This document shows positions 32,241 through 42,897 of a stretch of 64,000 nt of DNA, one piece after another (within the stretch, counting starts at the first letter, position 1; the number at the start of each line of letters is the position of its first letter). The notes beneath the pieces are model-generated. The model ran no database searches and was not told the origin of the DNA. It saw only the letters and a list, made by a program, of their open reading frames with translations. The DNA comes from Nannochloris sp. 'desiccata'. Its lineage: Eukaryota > Chlorophyta > Trebouxiophyceae > Chlorellales > Chlorellaceae. The position numbers and the translations under genes were made by a program. The stretch spans positions 248,001 to 312,000 of the forward strand of contig JAGTXX020000017.1 of assembly GCA_019044685.2 (NCBI GenBank), given 5' to 3'.

Positions 32241-33053
32241 ATGATCACATTAAAAAAAATGCAGATCATATGTGCACCAAGGGCTTTATGCCCACCTCCC
32301 CTCAGGGGAAGTCCCCGACGCCGTGATTCTCTTATCACCACTTGTGCAATTCCAAACTCTCGACACTCTTTAGACCGTCGGGAGCTAATGACTGGCAGCG
32401 CTGCCCTCGCAGCATCTACATTACTATTGAACGGATCCAATCCTGCTCTTGCTGCTGGAGGAGCTGATTCCATCTACTCTTTTTCAGGCACACTTGATGG
32501 TAAAGACTTCCCATTCTCCCAGTTCATAAATAAAGTAGTATGTATCGTCAACATTGCGTCTCAATGACCCTTGCAAAACGTGAACTATCCTGGACTTCGA
32601 TATTTGTTAGAAAAGTATCAAGATCAGGGGTTCGCGGTGTGCGCAGTTCCCTGCAATCAATTTGGAGGTCAAAGCCCCGGCACAGATCAAGAAGAACGGG
32701 ATGCAGCCTATCGTAAATTTGGGCTGGATACATTCCCTGTAGTTGATCATATGTTGACCAATGGACGGGACGCCCATCCGTTGTACAGATATATGAAATC
32801 GGAGCAGCCTATTGAGTTACCGTCATCTCAAGGGGCCCCGCCTGGAGAGAAGGGCGTGCTCACGTGGAACTATGTTAAATTCTTGATTGATAGAAACGGC
32901 AAGCCTGTGAAGAGGTTCAAACCTGGCTTTGATCCCATGGAATTCGAAGGTGATGTGAGATTATTACTCGCTGGAAAGGATCCTCTACCGGCCGAGTGTA
33001 TCATGCACCCGGGACGTAAAGTGTGCAACGTGGATCGCTTACTTTCTGCATAA
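32241..33053 (+). CDS. GPX: Selenocysteine-containing glutathione peroxidase-like protein, lumen-targeted
   Basis: A 271-codon frame interrupted only by TGA at 32565-32567 (codon 109). That TGA sits exactly at the catalytic position of the GPx motif (VNIASQ-U-PLQNVNYPGL, normally NVASxC/U). The rest of the tetrad is intact: Gln in CNQFGGQ, and Trp/Asn in LTWNYVKFL. The same frame stays open and conserved after the TGA to the TAA at 33051, so TGA most likely encodes selenocysteine. The N-terminus has a basic Ser/Arg stretch, then DRRELMTGSAALAASTLLL and ALAAGG, a twin-arginine plus hydrophobic core plus AxA site, as in Tat-dependent thylakoid-lumen proteins. It should reduce hydroperoxides with thiol donors, probably in the thylakoid lumen. 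The start at 32241 (MITLKK) could instead be the Met at 32259. Confidence 0.88.
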
Positions 33054-33129
33054 GAGACCTTCTTTTCTGTTTTATTGTTATATATAGAAGCGTATGGATT
33101 GAGAACTGTGTTACCAGGAGCCCTGTGCA

Positions 33130-33240
33130 TTGATTTAAAATAAATACTCTATGACAGCAGCAGGGTCGTCCCTAAAATTCTCTTTTTATTTTATTTTATT
33201 TGAAGAGAAAGGGCCCTTGCCGCTTGACACGTATTGTTAT
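33130..33240 (+). promoter_or_regulatory. Candidate SECIS element in the GPx 3' UTR
   Basis: About 100 nt after the stop, ATGA (33151-33154) and TGAC (33225-33228) could form the non-Watson-Crick quartet. AGCAGCAGGG can pair with CCCTTGCCGCT between them. A further stem TTCTCTT/AAGAGAA lies above an A-rich 5' bulge (TAAAA), closed by a T-rich loop. Below the quartet, AATAC and GTATT can pair. The A-rich bulge is farther from the quartet (about 20 nt) than in a textbook SECIS, so the fold is tentative. Confidence 0.4.
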
Positions 33241-33318
33241 GTTAGTGTACTGCTTCTTCCTGTCATATTTCTTCAATTTTTATGAATTTTTGTTGTATTA
33301 TTATTACCTCCCACGGTT

Positions 33319-33323
33319 TGTAA
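33319..33323 (+). promoter_or_regulatory. TGTAA polyadenylation signal of GPx
   Basis: The first TGTAA after the GPx stop codon lies about 265 nt downstream. Using it would place the candidate SECIS inside the mRNA. Confidence 0.4.
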
Positions 33324-33668
33324 ATTTTTGAAAAGCAGAGAAGCAAGGTGATGGGGGTTTTTTTCGATTCAGACCAAGCCAAAGTCTTCCTATACCGATG
33401 GAAACTTTAGTTAAAGCTGTGTGTGTTCTTTGGCTGTAGTGAAATGCAGGAGGCTTAGCGATTAATCTGAAGAAGGATCAAACAGGCTACTTCGCTCAAA
33501 CGAATTCAGTGGTGGCAAAATTCTGCCCCTCCATGCGAAGTTTGCCTTGGTCAAATGCTCGCCGCAACTCAATTTTCACGTTCAGACTCGGTTTTAATGG
33601 CCCTGCAAGCTTCTAAATCGTCCTCTTATTAGCACAATAGCTTTAGGGCACCTTAAACAATCTGCAGC

Positions 33669-34536
33669 ATGCCATTCCAGAGGTATGTGGAGATTGGCCG
33701 TGTGGCCATGGTCTCATTTGGGGCTGAGTATGGCAAATTAGTTGTTATCACCGATGTAGTAGATCAAAACAAGGTAAATATATATACGAATGCACTGGGA
33801 TGAATGCGATTCGGGAAGGAATTTGTTCAAGGGCCTGAAAGCTCATCAAATGTCTGGGAAAATGCTGCACTCGGAGAGTTTTTTAGACTGAGGAGGAGGT
33901 TGCGCTTGGAGTTGGATAGTTTTGGATGCATCATTAGTTTATTGACTGCAACTAAACTTGATTGCAAGCTGTTCAAGCTGAGTGGTTGTCTCAAATCGAA
34001 TTTGAGCCATCACCAGAGCATTTGAGCGGTTCAGCAAAATTTTCGCCGTCTGATAGCAAAATGCAATGCATTGGCAACCCCTCTTTGCAGTGCTACAGCA
34101 GAAAGCCCCGCCGCCGCTATGATTTGGGTTATTTTTAGCTCTGCTTGCTTGCCATTTCAGAAATTTTCTTTGGGTCTGTATTTAAATATTTTCTCTGCGT
34201 TCTGCTAGCTCATCTTATCCTCTAATTTCTAATTCACAGGCTCTTATTGACCGCCCTGATGAGGCTCGTCGCGTAATGAACTTCAAGCGCTTAAGTATCA
34301 CCGACTTCAAGATTGATATTCCCCGCTGCGCCAAGAAGACTGTGTTAAAGAAAGCTATTGAGGACTCTGACGTCTTCAACAAGTTTGCTGCCTCCGGATG
34401 GGGCAAGAAGATTGCCAAGCGCGAGGCCAGGGCAGCACAGAATGACCTTGACCGCTACAAGTCCACTGTTGCTAAGATCAAGCGCTCTGCTGTGGTCCGC
34501 CGCACTGTCAACAAGCTTAAGAAGTCTGCCAAGTAA
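33669..34536 (+). CDS. RPL14: Cytosolic 60S ribosomal protein L14 (eL14)
   Basis: Two exons, 33669-33773 and 34240-34536, joined at a codon boundary to give 133 residues. It begins [20 protein letters not shown] with the KOW-type SH3 core ([21 protein letters not shown]), then [20 protein letters not shown] and a basic C-terminal helix ending VNKLKKSAK. This is the standard eL14 layout and length. It is part of the large-subunit surface. The intron is 466 nt, the longest clear one in the window. I looked for a box C/D snoRNA inside and saw no convincing C and D box pair. Confidence 0.96.
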
Positions 34537-34564
34537 TTAATATGTTGGTATTAGAAGCTAAATT

Positions 34565-34569
34565 TGTAA
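34565..34569 (+). promoter_or_regulatory. TGTAA polyadenylation signal of RPL14
   Basis: TGTAA lies 29 nt after the stop of RPL14, the same distance as in RPL37. Confidence 0.55.
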
Positions 34570-34647
34570 CATAAGATTAGAGACTTACAATGAGATAATT
34601 TGATTAATAAACTAATTAAATGGAAGGGGGTTCGAAATTCAATGTTT

Positions 34648-36204
34648 TTAAGCCTCTGTCTCCTCCAGAGCTCCTTGTCCTTGGCTTAAACAGAAGCTGC
34701 CGGTAGGGTACACACCTCGTTCTAGCTCCCACCCCACTTTGTTCGCACCATTTTCCAATTCAGGAAACTCACTCTGCATGATTCTCAGCGACTCTTCTAA
34801 CTTTTCAAACACCACCACTCCAATACTTTCTTTTCCGCTCTCACCCTCTGCCCCCTTCATTTTATGAATACCATTATGCAACCAAGCCGCTTGCCATAGA
34901 GCTCTCAGCATATCTACTGCATCCGCACTCTCCCATAGAACTACATACGCTACTCCATCTCTCCATGTGAGTATATATCGTTCCTTCTCATACAACTCTA
35001 TCAAAATTTTCAAAACGTCATCTTCACCCCTCCCGCCACTGAGCTCTCTATGGTATGTATTATTAAGAGGAGGTTCTATTGAACCTAGCAATTCTTCAAT
35101 TGAGCAGCCAAGGACGCATTGTAACCCGTCAGGTCCATATTCAGGTCCTTGAAGCATTTTTTCTTCTTTATTTGCTTCCTCCACTGTCAAAATTTCTTTC
35201 CCACGAGAAGAAATAAACCGATGCACCAGAGCCGTCCCCCTCTTAAAGTTGGGAAAAGGGAATCGTAGCTGCTTCATAGCTGCATACCTCAAGGCCACGT
35301 GGATAGAATGTATCGCAGCCCAGATAGGCACCACAGCTTCTGGTGTCCGTGTTGCCTCCAAAAAACTAAGGAGGGCTACGCTCGCAGCCAGTCCAGTCAT
35401 CTGCGCTGTCACTTCCCAGACTTCTTCTTTTGCAGAGACGTCTCCCACGTTGTTCTTCGCTGCGAAATGGGTCTGAACTACACGGAAACATGGTCTGCCC
35501 ATACCTCTACCTGTCGCTTTCGCTAGGGTGCCTGCTCCAGCCAAGGTCACAAAATTAGCGGGAAATAGTTGGGTTGCAATTTCCAAGGCAAGGCCCAGAC
35601 TCGTGACAGCCTCTGCTATCATTCTCCAACGCTTTGGGTCTTCATCAAAAACCGCACTTAGTTTCCCCCCGACAAATAGACGACCTGCAGCACCTACACC
35701 GTCCTTTGTGACCCATTTTATTGCGGCAGAAAAGCCCACTGCACCTGCAGGACCAACCCCAATGCCTAAAGCTTTTAGCATGCTCGACCCAGCTAAAGAG
35801 TGACTCATCCATCCGAATATATGGCATGGGAAGCTGTATATTTGATAATTCAGGTAGTCTTCCGTGACGCTAGAAGGCCAGCCTTGTGGGAGAAAGAAAG
35901 ATTTAATCGATGCTGGGGCAGACTGAGATGGCGGTGGAGGAGATAATGTAGAAGAGCCATTGCTGGTAAAGGAAATAGAACGCTGCGTTCCAGTTTTGAT
36001 ATTTTTTTCTGTTAGGGTTGCGGCTATGGTAGACGGGTAATTGTTGCCGTTGGAAGCTTGAGCTTGGAGGGTGATCGAGCGGCGGAGACGAGGATGAATA
36101 TATTTTCTATTTAAGCTAAGGTGTAGGAATCTCGGCATCGTCTCGCGAAATATCGGAAACTCGTTCATTGTATTAAATAGTAAAAAGACAACATGTATAA
36201 GCAA
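34648..36204 (-). CDS. RUS (root UV-B sensitive)/DUF647 family protein
   Basis: An intronless 518-codon frame. The likely start is an internal Met at the MPRFLHLSLNRKYIHPRLRR segment (about residue 23), which begins a basic, Ser-rich transit-like leader. The first Met at 36204 adds an atypical hydrophobic stretch. The DUF647 core spans about 105-330: LPQGWPSSVTEDYLNYQIYS, KALGIGVGPAGAVGFSAAIKWVTKDGVGAAGRL, VFDEDPKRWRMIAEAVTSLGLALE, a GRGMGRPCFRVVQTHFAAKNN segment and NVGDVSAKEEVWEV. The C-terminal about 190 residues are the variable RUS tail. RUS proteins act in vitamin B6/auxin-related development in land plants. The biochemical activity is not established, and plastid targeting is common. 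Confidence 0.87.
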   Translation of the reverse strand: MLIHVVFLLFNTMNEFPIFRETMPRFLHLSLNRKYIHPRLRRSITLQAQASNGNNYPSTIAATLTEKNIKTGTQRSISFTSNGSSTLSPPPPSQSAPASIKSFFLPQGWPSSVTEDYLNYQIYSFPCHIFGWMSHSLAGSSMLKALGIGVGPAGAVGFSAAIKWVTKDGVGAAGRLFVGGKLSAVFDEDPKRWRMIAEAVTSLGLALEIATQLFPANFVTLAGAGTLAKATGRGMGRPCFRVVQTHFAAKNNVGDVSAKEEVWEVTAQMTGLAASVALLSFLEATRTPEAVVPIWAAIHSIHVALRYAAMKQLRFPFPNFKRGTALVHRFISSRGKEILTVEEANKEEKMLQGPEYGPDGLQCVLGCSIEELLGSIEPPLNNTYHRELSGGRGEDDVLKILIELYEKERYILTWRDGVAYVVLWESADAVDMLRALWQAAWLHNGIHKMKGAEGESGKESIGVVVFEKLEESLRIMQSEFPELENGANKVGWELERGVYPTGSFCLSQGQGALEETEA

Positions 36205-36459
36205 AGGTTAAGGCTAAAAGTGTGGTCCACACAAATTCGAAATTCAAGTTCAATTTGAAGGCGCCAGAAAGATGATGATGTAACCCTCATTCATTACAAT
36301 TCCAGCTCTAAAGAACATACATTTCTCTTATTTGAACTACTACCATCATCAGAAAGCGGCGCAAAGACGGGCATTGCTTGATCATACAATAAAATCAGCC
36401 GCATCTTTACATCTCAAACCCTGGCTTGTTTTATTCTGGATTAGACTATACACATTGCC

Positions 36460-39400
36460 ATGGAGTCGCCATCTGGAAAAAAGGTTGCAGTTATTGGATC
36501 AGGGATTGCGGGTTTAAGTGCAGCATGGCTTCTTCATAGGTGAGCGTTGGCCTCCATCTTACTAGCCATTACCCTCAGTTTATTCTGGTTCAAAAAGTTC
36601 CCCATGTTTCTATAGAATCTGACCCCCCTTTTCAACTCATTCTAAGCTTTCAATTTCATCCACATTTCACAGGAATGGTGCTCATGTTACATTGTATGAA
36701 TCTGAAGAAACTGTTGGCGGCCATACGCTTACTGACGACAGCTCTGGTTTCCCTGTAGACCTAGGCTTTCAAGTATTCAATCTCACCACCTACCCTCACA
36801 TGACTGCATTTTTAGATGCTCTTGGTGTAGATTCTGAGCCTTCAGATATGTCTTTTGCCTTGTCTGTTGACGATGGCCGCTTGGAGTGGGCGTCTCACTC
36901 ACTAGACACAGTATTCACCCAACGCTCTAATATCACCTCCCCATCTTTCCTCCGTATGCTCAAAGATGTGCTGCGCTTTGGAAAAGAAGCCCCTCGTGTA
37001 TTAGAACACGGAGCTTCGAATTACTCAGGCATGACTTTGGGCGCTTACCTCGCAAAACATAAATATTCAAAAGCGTTTATTGACAACTACATTTTGCCCA
37101 TGTGTGCTGCTGTATGGAGTATCCCTAGTTCCACTGTTTTAAACTTCCCAATCACTATGCTCGTTCGCTTCTGGGTCAACCATCACTTGTTGGATATCAC
37201 TCAGCGCCCAGTCTGGCGAGTAGTCAAAGGCCGTAGTAGAACCTACGCTCAACGCGTTGTTTCCGAGTTACCTGATCTCAGAGTTTCTACTCCAGTACAT
37301 CAAATTAAAAGCATGGGCCCATCCGGTCCTGTTCAGATTGAAGCCAAAGATGGAGTAGCGCTCTACGATGCAGTTGTCTGCGCAACTCACTCGGACACAA
37401 CTTTACATATGCTCTCTCCTACTACCTCTGCAGACTCCAACACTGATTTAGAAGAGATTTTGGATGTATTACGTGGTATTCCTTACTCTGAAAACGATGT
37501 TTGGCTTCATACTGACTCTTCCTTGATGCCCCGAGATAGAAAAGCTTGGGCTTCTTGGAACTGTTTAACTGGCAGCGCAGCTGAAGCACAAAATCGCGCT
37601 GTCTGTGTCAGTTATTGGGTAAATTCATTACAATCTCTCCCTTCCTCGGCACCTGATCTTTTTGTTACGTTAAATCCAGTCCACGAACCTGCTGAGGGGA
37701 CAGTGCATCGTCGTCTGAAATTAGCTCACCCCATTTTCGGGCCCGAATCTGTCTCTTCTCAAGCCAGAGTTCCTACAGTGCAGGGAAAAGGTGGTATATA
37801 CCTTGCTGGGGCATGGTGTGGCTATGGTTTCCATGAAGATGGCATTAAATCCGCGGTTGATGCAGTTACTACAATGGGCGCGACTATTCCTTGGATGCCT
37901 CGAACGACTTCCCCAAAAATTTCCTGGGTTGATTCCGCTGCAATCACCATGTTTGATAAATTCGCAAAAATTTCCATTACCACTGGTCGTTTGCGCTTCA
38001 TTTTGCCTACTGGGGCAGAGCTGTGCTACGGGCAGCCTGCACCCGCACCGCTGGTCGAAGGTCAAGAATGGCGTGGTCGCCCTCCATTAGATGTGATTGT
38101 CCGTATCTATAATACTTCATTCTTTAGAAAAGTGATTACCAGGCATGATACGGGCTTGGGTGAGTCCTACATGGATGGTGACTTCGAAGTTATTTCTGGC
38201 ATCGACGGTAGTGGAGACATAGGCTCTTTAATTGCTGTTATGACCGCAAACGCCCATGATATTGAAAAAAAACGTGAATTCTTAGGTATTTTCAACAAAT
38301 TAGGTGATCGTGCGTTGGCATTAGCTCACAAAGCGAGGTCAAACACAGTGACAGGAAGTCGTAAAAATATTGAAGAGCACTACGATGCAGGAAATGATAT
38401 GTATCGCTTATTCTTGGACGAAACCATGACCTATTCCTGTGGCATATGGACTGCTGACACTACCACAGGAGGTGGTGGTGGCACCGTGGTGGCACCTGAT
38501 TTAAAAACCTCCCAATACAACAAACTCGACGCGCTCATCGCGAAAGCTGACTTGAAACCTGAGCACCATGTCTTAGAAATCGGCTGTGGCTGGGGTTCTT
38601 TCGCTATGCGCGCTGCTTCTACTACAGGATGCCGCGTCACTGGGCTTACTTTATCCAAAGAACAGCTCGCTGAAGCCAACATGCGGGTCAAAGCAGCTGG
38701 TCTTGAAGATAAGATCACGTTATTATTCTGTGATTATCGCGATGTTCCTGGTCTTGGCACCTATGATCGAGTTGTTTCTTGCGAAATGATCGAAGCAGTA
38801 GGACATGAACATTTACGTGCGTATTTCATGACGGTGGGCGCTGCGCTGAAACCCGGTGGTAGGGCTGTTATCCAAGTTATCGCAGAGCCTGATGAACGAT
38901 ATGAAGCCTACTGCATTTCTTCAGATTTTATTCGAGAACACATTTTTCCTGGAGGGCATTTGCCTTCTGTCGGAGCTTGTGTAGAATCCGCGAGAGGAAC
39001 TGGCCTTACAGTTCATGGGTGCGAAGATATTGGACCCGATTATGCTGTCACGTTACGAGCTTGGCGAAAAACCTGGGAAGAAAAGAAGAATGATGTTTTA
39101 AATCTTGGGTATTCAGAATGGTTTTGGAGGAAATATCGATTTTATTTCGCGTACTGTGAAGGTGCTTTTGATGCAAAATACATTCATACTTTCCAGATGA
39201 CCTGGGTCAAAGACCAGGTACCAAGTTTAACCGAAGGTGATGTGAGAATTGCTATGGAAAGGAGTAAAGCTGGTCTGCCTGTGGAGGTTGCTCTGAACAG
39301 TGGTGTTGGCGCCACAGCCAGATCACTTTTCTCAAAGGATGATGGCTCTATCTCTTCCACCTCGCCTAGAAACGATGCTCTGACGCAGATTATCATGTCT

Positions 39401-40216
39401 GTATATTTCTTCCTAGCTGGAGTCGCAGTGTCTACCTCTCATGTTCTCTGGCTTTTGCCGTTGGTCACTGCCCTGTCTGCTTTTCTCTTCTCCATCAACG
39501 CTGCCATCTCCCGATGGCTTTTACCCTTTTACCCGTCTCTGACTCCAGATCGTGCTACCCTTTGGAACTTACAAGCTGTGCATCTCATGTACTCCCCTAT
39601 TGCCGCAGCATGCGCAGCATGGCAGGTGATGACTCACCCAGATGCACTTTCTTTAGTCGCGCCTCAAACGGGCACCCCCCTCGATCTAGCTCTCGCTGCA
39701 GCTTCTGCTGGCTTCTTCGGTTTTGCTCTCTGGACTGAAGTGGGTTCTAAGCTTTACCGACGTAATTATTGGGCTGTACTGCATTATACCGTGCTTTTAG
39801 TTATGTTTAGTAGCGCAGCGTATAAAAATATCAACACACCTTTCTTGGCAGTCACCCTGCTGTCAGAGTTTAACACAGTGTTTCTCATGTTGAGAAGCCA
39901 AGCTGCTATTTCCACGGGCTCTGAAACTGTTAATTCTAGTTCTATTGGTAATTTTAAGGGTAAAGAATCATCTGCATTTGTGAAAATGCTCGGTGTAGTG
40001 AATTTCTTAACTTTTGTGCTCTTTCGCTTGATCGCTCATGCCGCTCTGGCAACTACCGTCTTTGTCAATCCTCAAGCATTCCCTTCGCATGGAACGCATT
40101 GCATGGCTGTAGCAGGGATGGTGTATATGAATGCTGCAAATGTGAAGCATGCTGTCTCGTTTGTTCGTCGTAGTGATGTTCGTACAAAGCAGGGAGATCC
40201 TAGGAAGCAAAACTGA
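36460..40216 (+). CDS. Flavin amine-oxidase + cyclopropane-fatty-acid synthase + TLC-like fusion
   Basis: Exons 36460-36539 and 36673-40216 give 1207 residues. Part 1 (about 8-430) is an FAD-binding NAD(P)-like oxidoreductase: KVAVIGSGIAGLSAAWLLHR, then YESEETVGGHT, and GIYLAGAWCGYGFHEDGIKSA near 400-420. Part 2 (about 460-870) is a cyclopropane-fatty-acid-phospholipid synthase with EHYDAGNDMYRLFLDETMTY and the SAM-binding LEIGCGWGSFAMRAA near 660, followed by VSCEMIEAVGHEH. Plants and algae share this two-part protein, which methylates or cyclopropanates acyl double bonds. Part 3 (about 930-1195) has some seven hydrophobic helices with LHYTVLLVMF and NTPFLAVTLLSEFNTVFLMLR, like TLC (TRAM/LAG1/CLN8) membrane proteins. 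It is one uninterrupted frame, so the fusion is not a joining artefact. Confidence 0.88.
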
Positions 40217-40636
40217 TTTAAATTTTTTTCCGTCGGTTCTATGAGTAGTGTCGGGGTTTGTGCTGCTCGATAATTATATAGACAATTCTTTTTGCTTATA
40301 TAAATCTATACTATAATGCCATTTTTTTTGATTCTTTCTAATGCGTTCATGTGCGTATATGTGTACTGTTAAAGTCCATCTATGTTTTAATTCTTTTTAT
40401 TTTTTCTCTCTCTCTTTATTTTTTCCTCCTGCGGTGTCGTGGTAATGCCGCAGCCGACCGGCCCCTTCTCCCCCATTTTTGGTATAAACTTCGATTCTTT
40501 TGTATAAATACTTGCTTACTAGTATTAATATTTTGAATAATAAAGAGATCTCTAAAGAGCAATGTAATTAGATATATTATCAAGCGAATTAAATTTAAAA
40601 CCGCAAATTTTAAAACAAACAAATGCTTTATTGTCT
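40217..40636. other. Convergent intergenic region
   Basis: About 420 bp between stop codons of the fusion enzyme and the HCNGP-like gene. T-rich with a TCTCTC run. No gene is seen. A TGTAA occurs at 40563-40567, far from the fusion stop. Confidence 0.4.
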
Positions 40637-41544
40637 CTATCGGCCTCTATTTGCCGCCAGTTTCTGAGCCATAGCTTGCGCCGCTTTAATCGCAGCTGCC
40701 GTCGCTGTAGCCGTCGCTGCGCCACCTCTCGCACCACCACCACCACCAGCTCCACTACCTTGAGTGAATTCTATTTTGGTTGTGCCAGCTATTCTCCTCG
40801 CTTTCTTCCTTTCATCCTCTATTGTCAATTCTTTTTTAAGCGCTTCTATACTATCTTCTACCGGTAAAGACCCAGGGTTAAACAATTCTGGTGCAAATGC
40901 AGTCCCATATTCATCTATTTCCCAGTATTCGACCATTTTCTTAAAAAATTCTGGGTTTCTATAATCTCTTGAAGAGCGTAATGTGTCGGTCAGGCGACGA
41001 CCATCTCGTTGTAGCTCCAACCATCGTGCTATTCGGGCTTGAACTTCAGGGTTGGATTCTCCAGATGGAGCGGAAGCTAATCTTGGCGGTAGAGCGTCGA
41101 AGCTTAGTGAACTAAACCCTACTTTATCTTCAATGTCAACTTCATTCTCATTATCTACGATGGTGTCAATGTCACCGCCACTGGGGTAAGCATACACAGC
41201 TTCTGGGTCATTAGGAGGTGGTCGTTGTGGACCTTGTTCAGGGGCTTCATCTAATATTCCTGTTGCTTCATTATCTAGTAGCATAGCCTCTGTTGCAGGA
41301 TTCTCCTCTTGCAGTGGTGCTTGGGGTTCTTCTGAAGCGGGATGGGCATCTCTAGTTTCTCTTTTCTCTTCACCTGTTATTTAATCGAGGAGTAAGCGTA
41401 GTTAATTTGAGTTGTAGCTATAACACAGATATCAGAATGCATATTAAATTGATAAAACTAACTATCTGCTGAATTTTGATCTTCCACATCAGAATCGGAA
41501 ATATATGCACCCAAGAGGGCTCCAAGGCCACCTTCCTCACTCAT
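40637..41544 (-). CDS. HCNGP/SAP30BP-family transcription or splicing cofactor
   Basis: Two exons, 41463-41544 and 40637-41373, joined within a Ser codon to give 272 residues. It begins MSEEGGLGALLGAYISDSDV, a short conserved acidic start like SAP30BP (LSSLAVYAEDSE). The HCNGP core is at about 115-215: NPEVQARIARWLELQRDGRR, LRSSRDYRNPEFFKKMVEYW, EIDEYGTAFAPELFNPGSLP, followed by the conserved KKARRIAGTTKIEF. The C-terminus is a Gly/Ala-rich segment. SAP30BP-type proteins bind the SF3B/U2 snRNP or SIN3-SAP30 complexes. The gene sits head-to-tail with LHCA. The acceptor TAACAG fixes exon 2 about 90 nt upstream of the first internal Met. Confidence 0.82.
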
Positions 41545-41806
41545 ATTCCATCCAAATAAATCCAACACTGTGAAGATGTAAACTATCTGAAAAAATCCAT
41601 GTGATCGTGAGAAGACGAAAGACCCTTTAAGGGTGCCTGGCCTTGACATTTTGTCGCCTTTCTCAGAAAGCTTCTGATTTTGTCTTCTCAAAATTTCATC
41701 TGAACAGAATTATTCTTACAAATTTCGACACCTAATGATGCTTATTCCTTACTAAAATCTCGAAAATCTATGGAAATACACAGCACTAATACACAAAATA
41801 CTATAT

Positions 41807-42651
41807 TTACCAGGGGATAGCCTTGAACTCATCATCGTCATCACCGAGAGCCTTACGGGCCTCAATAATGATAGGGAGGATAGAGAGAGCCATGACACCA
41901 ACCGTGGCTTCATTACCGACAGCAGAAGTGTAGATGTTGTTCATTCCAGGGTTCTCAAGATGTTTTTGAAGGCACTCAATGGGTCCCATGCCCTGAACGG
42001 CAGCCTGAGAAGAGAATCCGAGGAAAGCAACCATAGCAAGACGAGCGTTCTTAACCTCCTTGAGGCGGGTCTCAGGAGAGTCCATGCCTGCGGGGTCCTG
42101 AAATTTGAAGTCACCAGTCTTCTCAAAGCCCCTGGCGCGGAGGCCCTCAAGGACGATGAAAGTGGGGATGCCGACGAGGAGCTGAGTCTTGATATCGACA
42201 GCGTATTCCTGGGCACCGGCAGTCCACCAGTCACCGCGTCCAAGGAGATCCTCAGCCAAGATACCAGCAACGGCAGCCATAGCCCAGCGTCCGTTGATGA
42301 TCTCGGCATTCTGATAATACTTCAACAAATCCTTCTTGGCACCTAAGCCGAGGGGATCGAATCCGTAGTCTGCAGGTAATAAAAATAATGATGTTTAATA
42401 CGTGGTCAGCAAACTTGACAACGGAAACTTGACGAAAAGGAGCCAATTTAGAGAGAAATGTATAAATAATCGATTTTATAAGATTGAGCAAACTCACCAC
42501 CGGGCATAGAGCCATCGAGGTATTTGGGGGTGTTGGTTGCACCAGGGTACCAGGTAGCTTTAGCAGCCTGGGTAACAACCCTGCGAGCAGCGCGAGGCTT
42601 CACAGCTGCGGGCTTGGCAACGAAGGCATTTGCCTGAATAGCGGCAGACAT
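41807..42651 (-). CDS. LHCA: Photosystem I light-harvesting chlorophyll a/b-binding protein
   Basis: Two exons, 42498-42651 and 41807-42369, joined in an Asp codon to give 238 residues. The N-terminal about 30 residues are an Ala/Arg/Lys transit peptide, followed by TWYPGATNTPKYLDGSMPGD and YGFDPLGLG, the usual Lhca start. Helix B has EIINGRWAMAAVAGIL (Glu-Arg chlorophyll-ligand pair), helix A has EVKNARLAMVAFLGFSSQAA, and a third helix ends near NNIYTSAVGNE. It ends with EFKAIPW. The product binds chlorophyll and carotenoid in the PSI antenna of the thylakoid. TWYPG plus lack of the Lhcb trimerisation motif favours LHCA over LHCB. The subtype cannot be fixed by eye. Confidence 0.93.
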
Positions 42652-42897
42652 AGTGACAAGATTACTAATAATTTACTCCCAGAAGTCGAATTGAAAATAG
42701 TTAAAGCTGTAGCGAGGGTCTGATGCGCTTATATGTGCTGAAAACATCGCAATATTTACAGATTTTGTCGATAGCTAAAAAACATTTCCTTTCTTCCTTC
42801 ATGACCGAAACCCACAAATTTTGCTAAAATCGTGCCTAGAGAGCTTGTCTGCATAGAAGAATACCATTGGGATGAAGCTATAGTGGGTCAGGCAACA

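Noticed and set aside
32565..32567. TGA in the GPx frame read as a disabling mutation
   Set aside because: It falls exactly at the Sec/Cys position, the frame is conserved on both sides, and the other catalytic residues remain.
33774..34239. Possible snoRNA in the RPL14 intron
   Set aside because: No convincing box C (RTGATGA) and box D (CTGA) pair with terminal stem was found.
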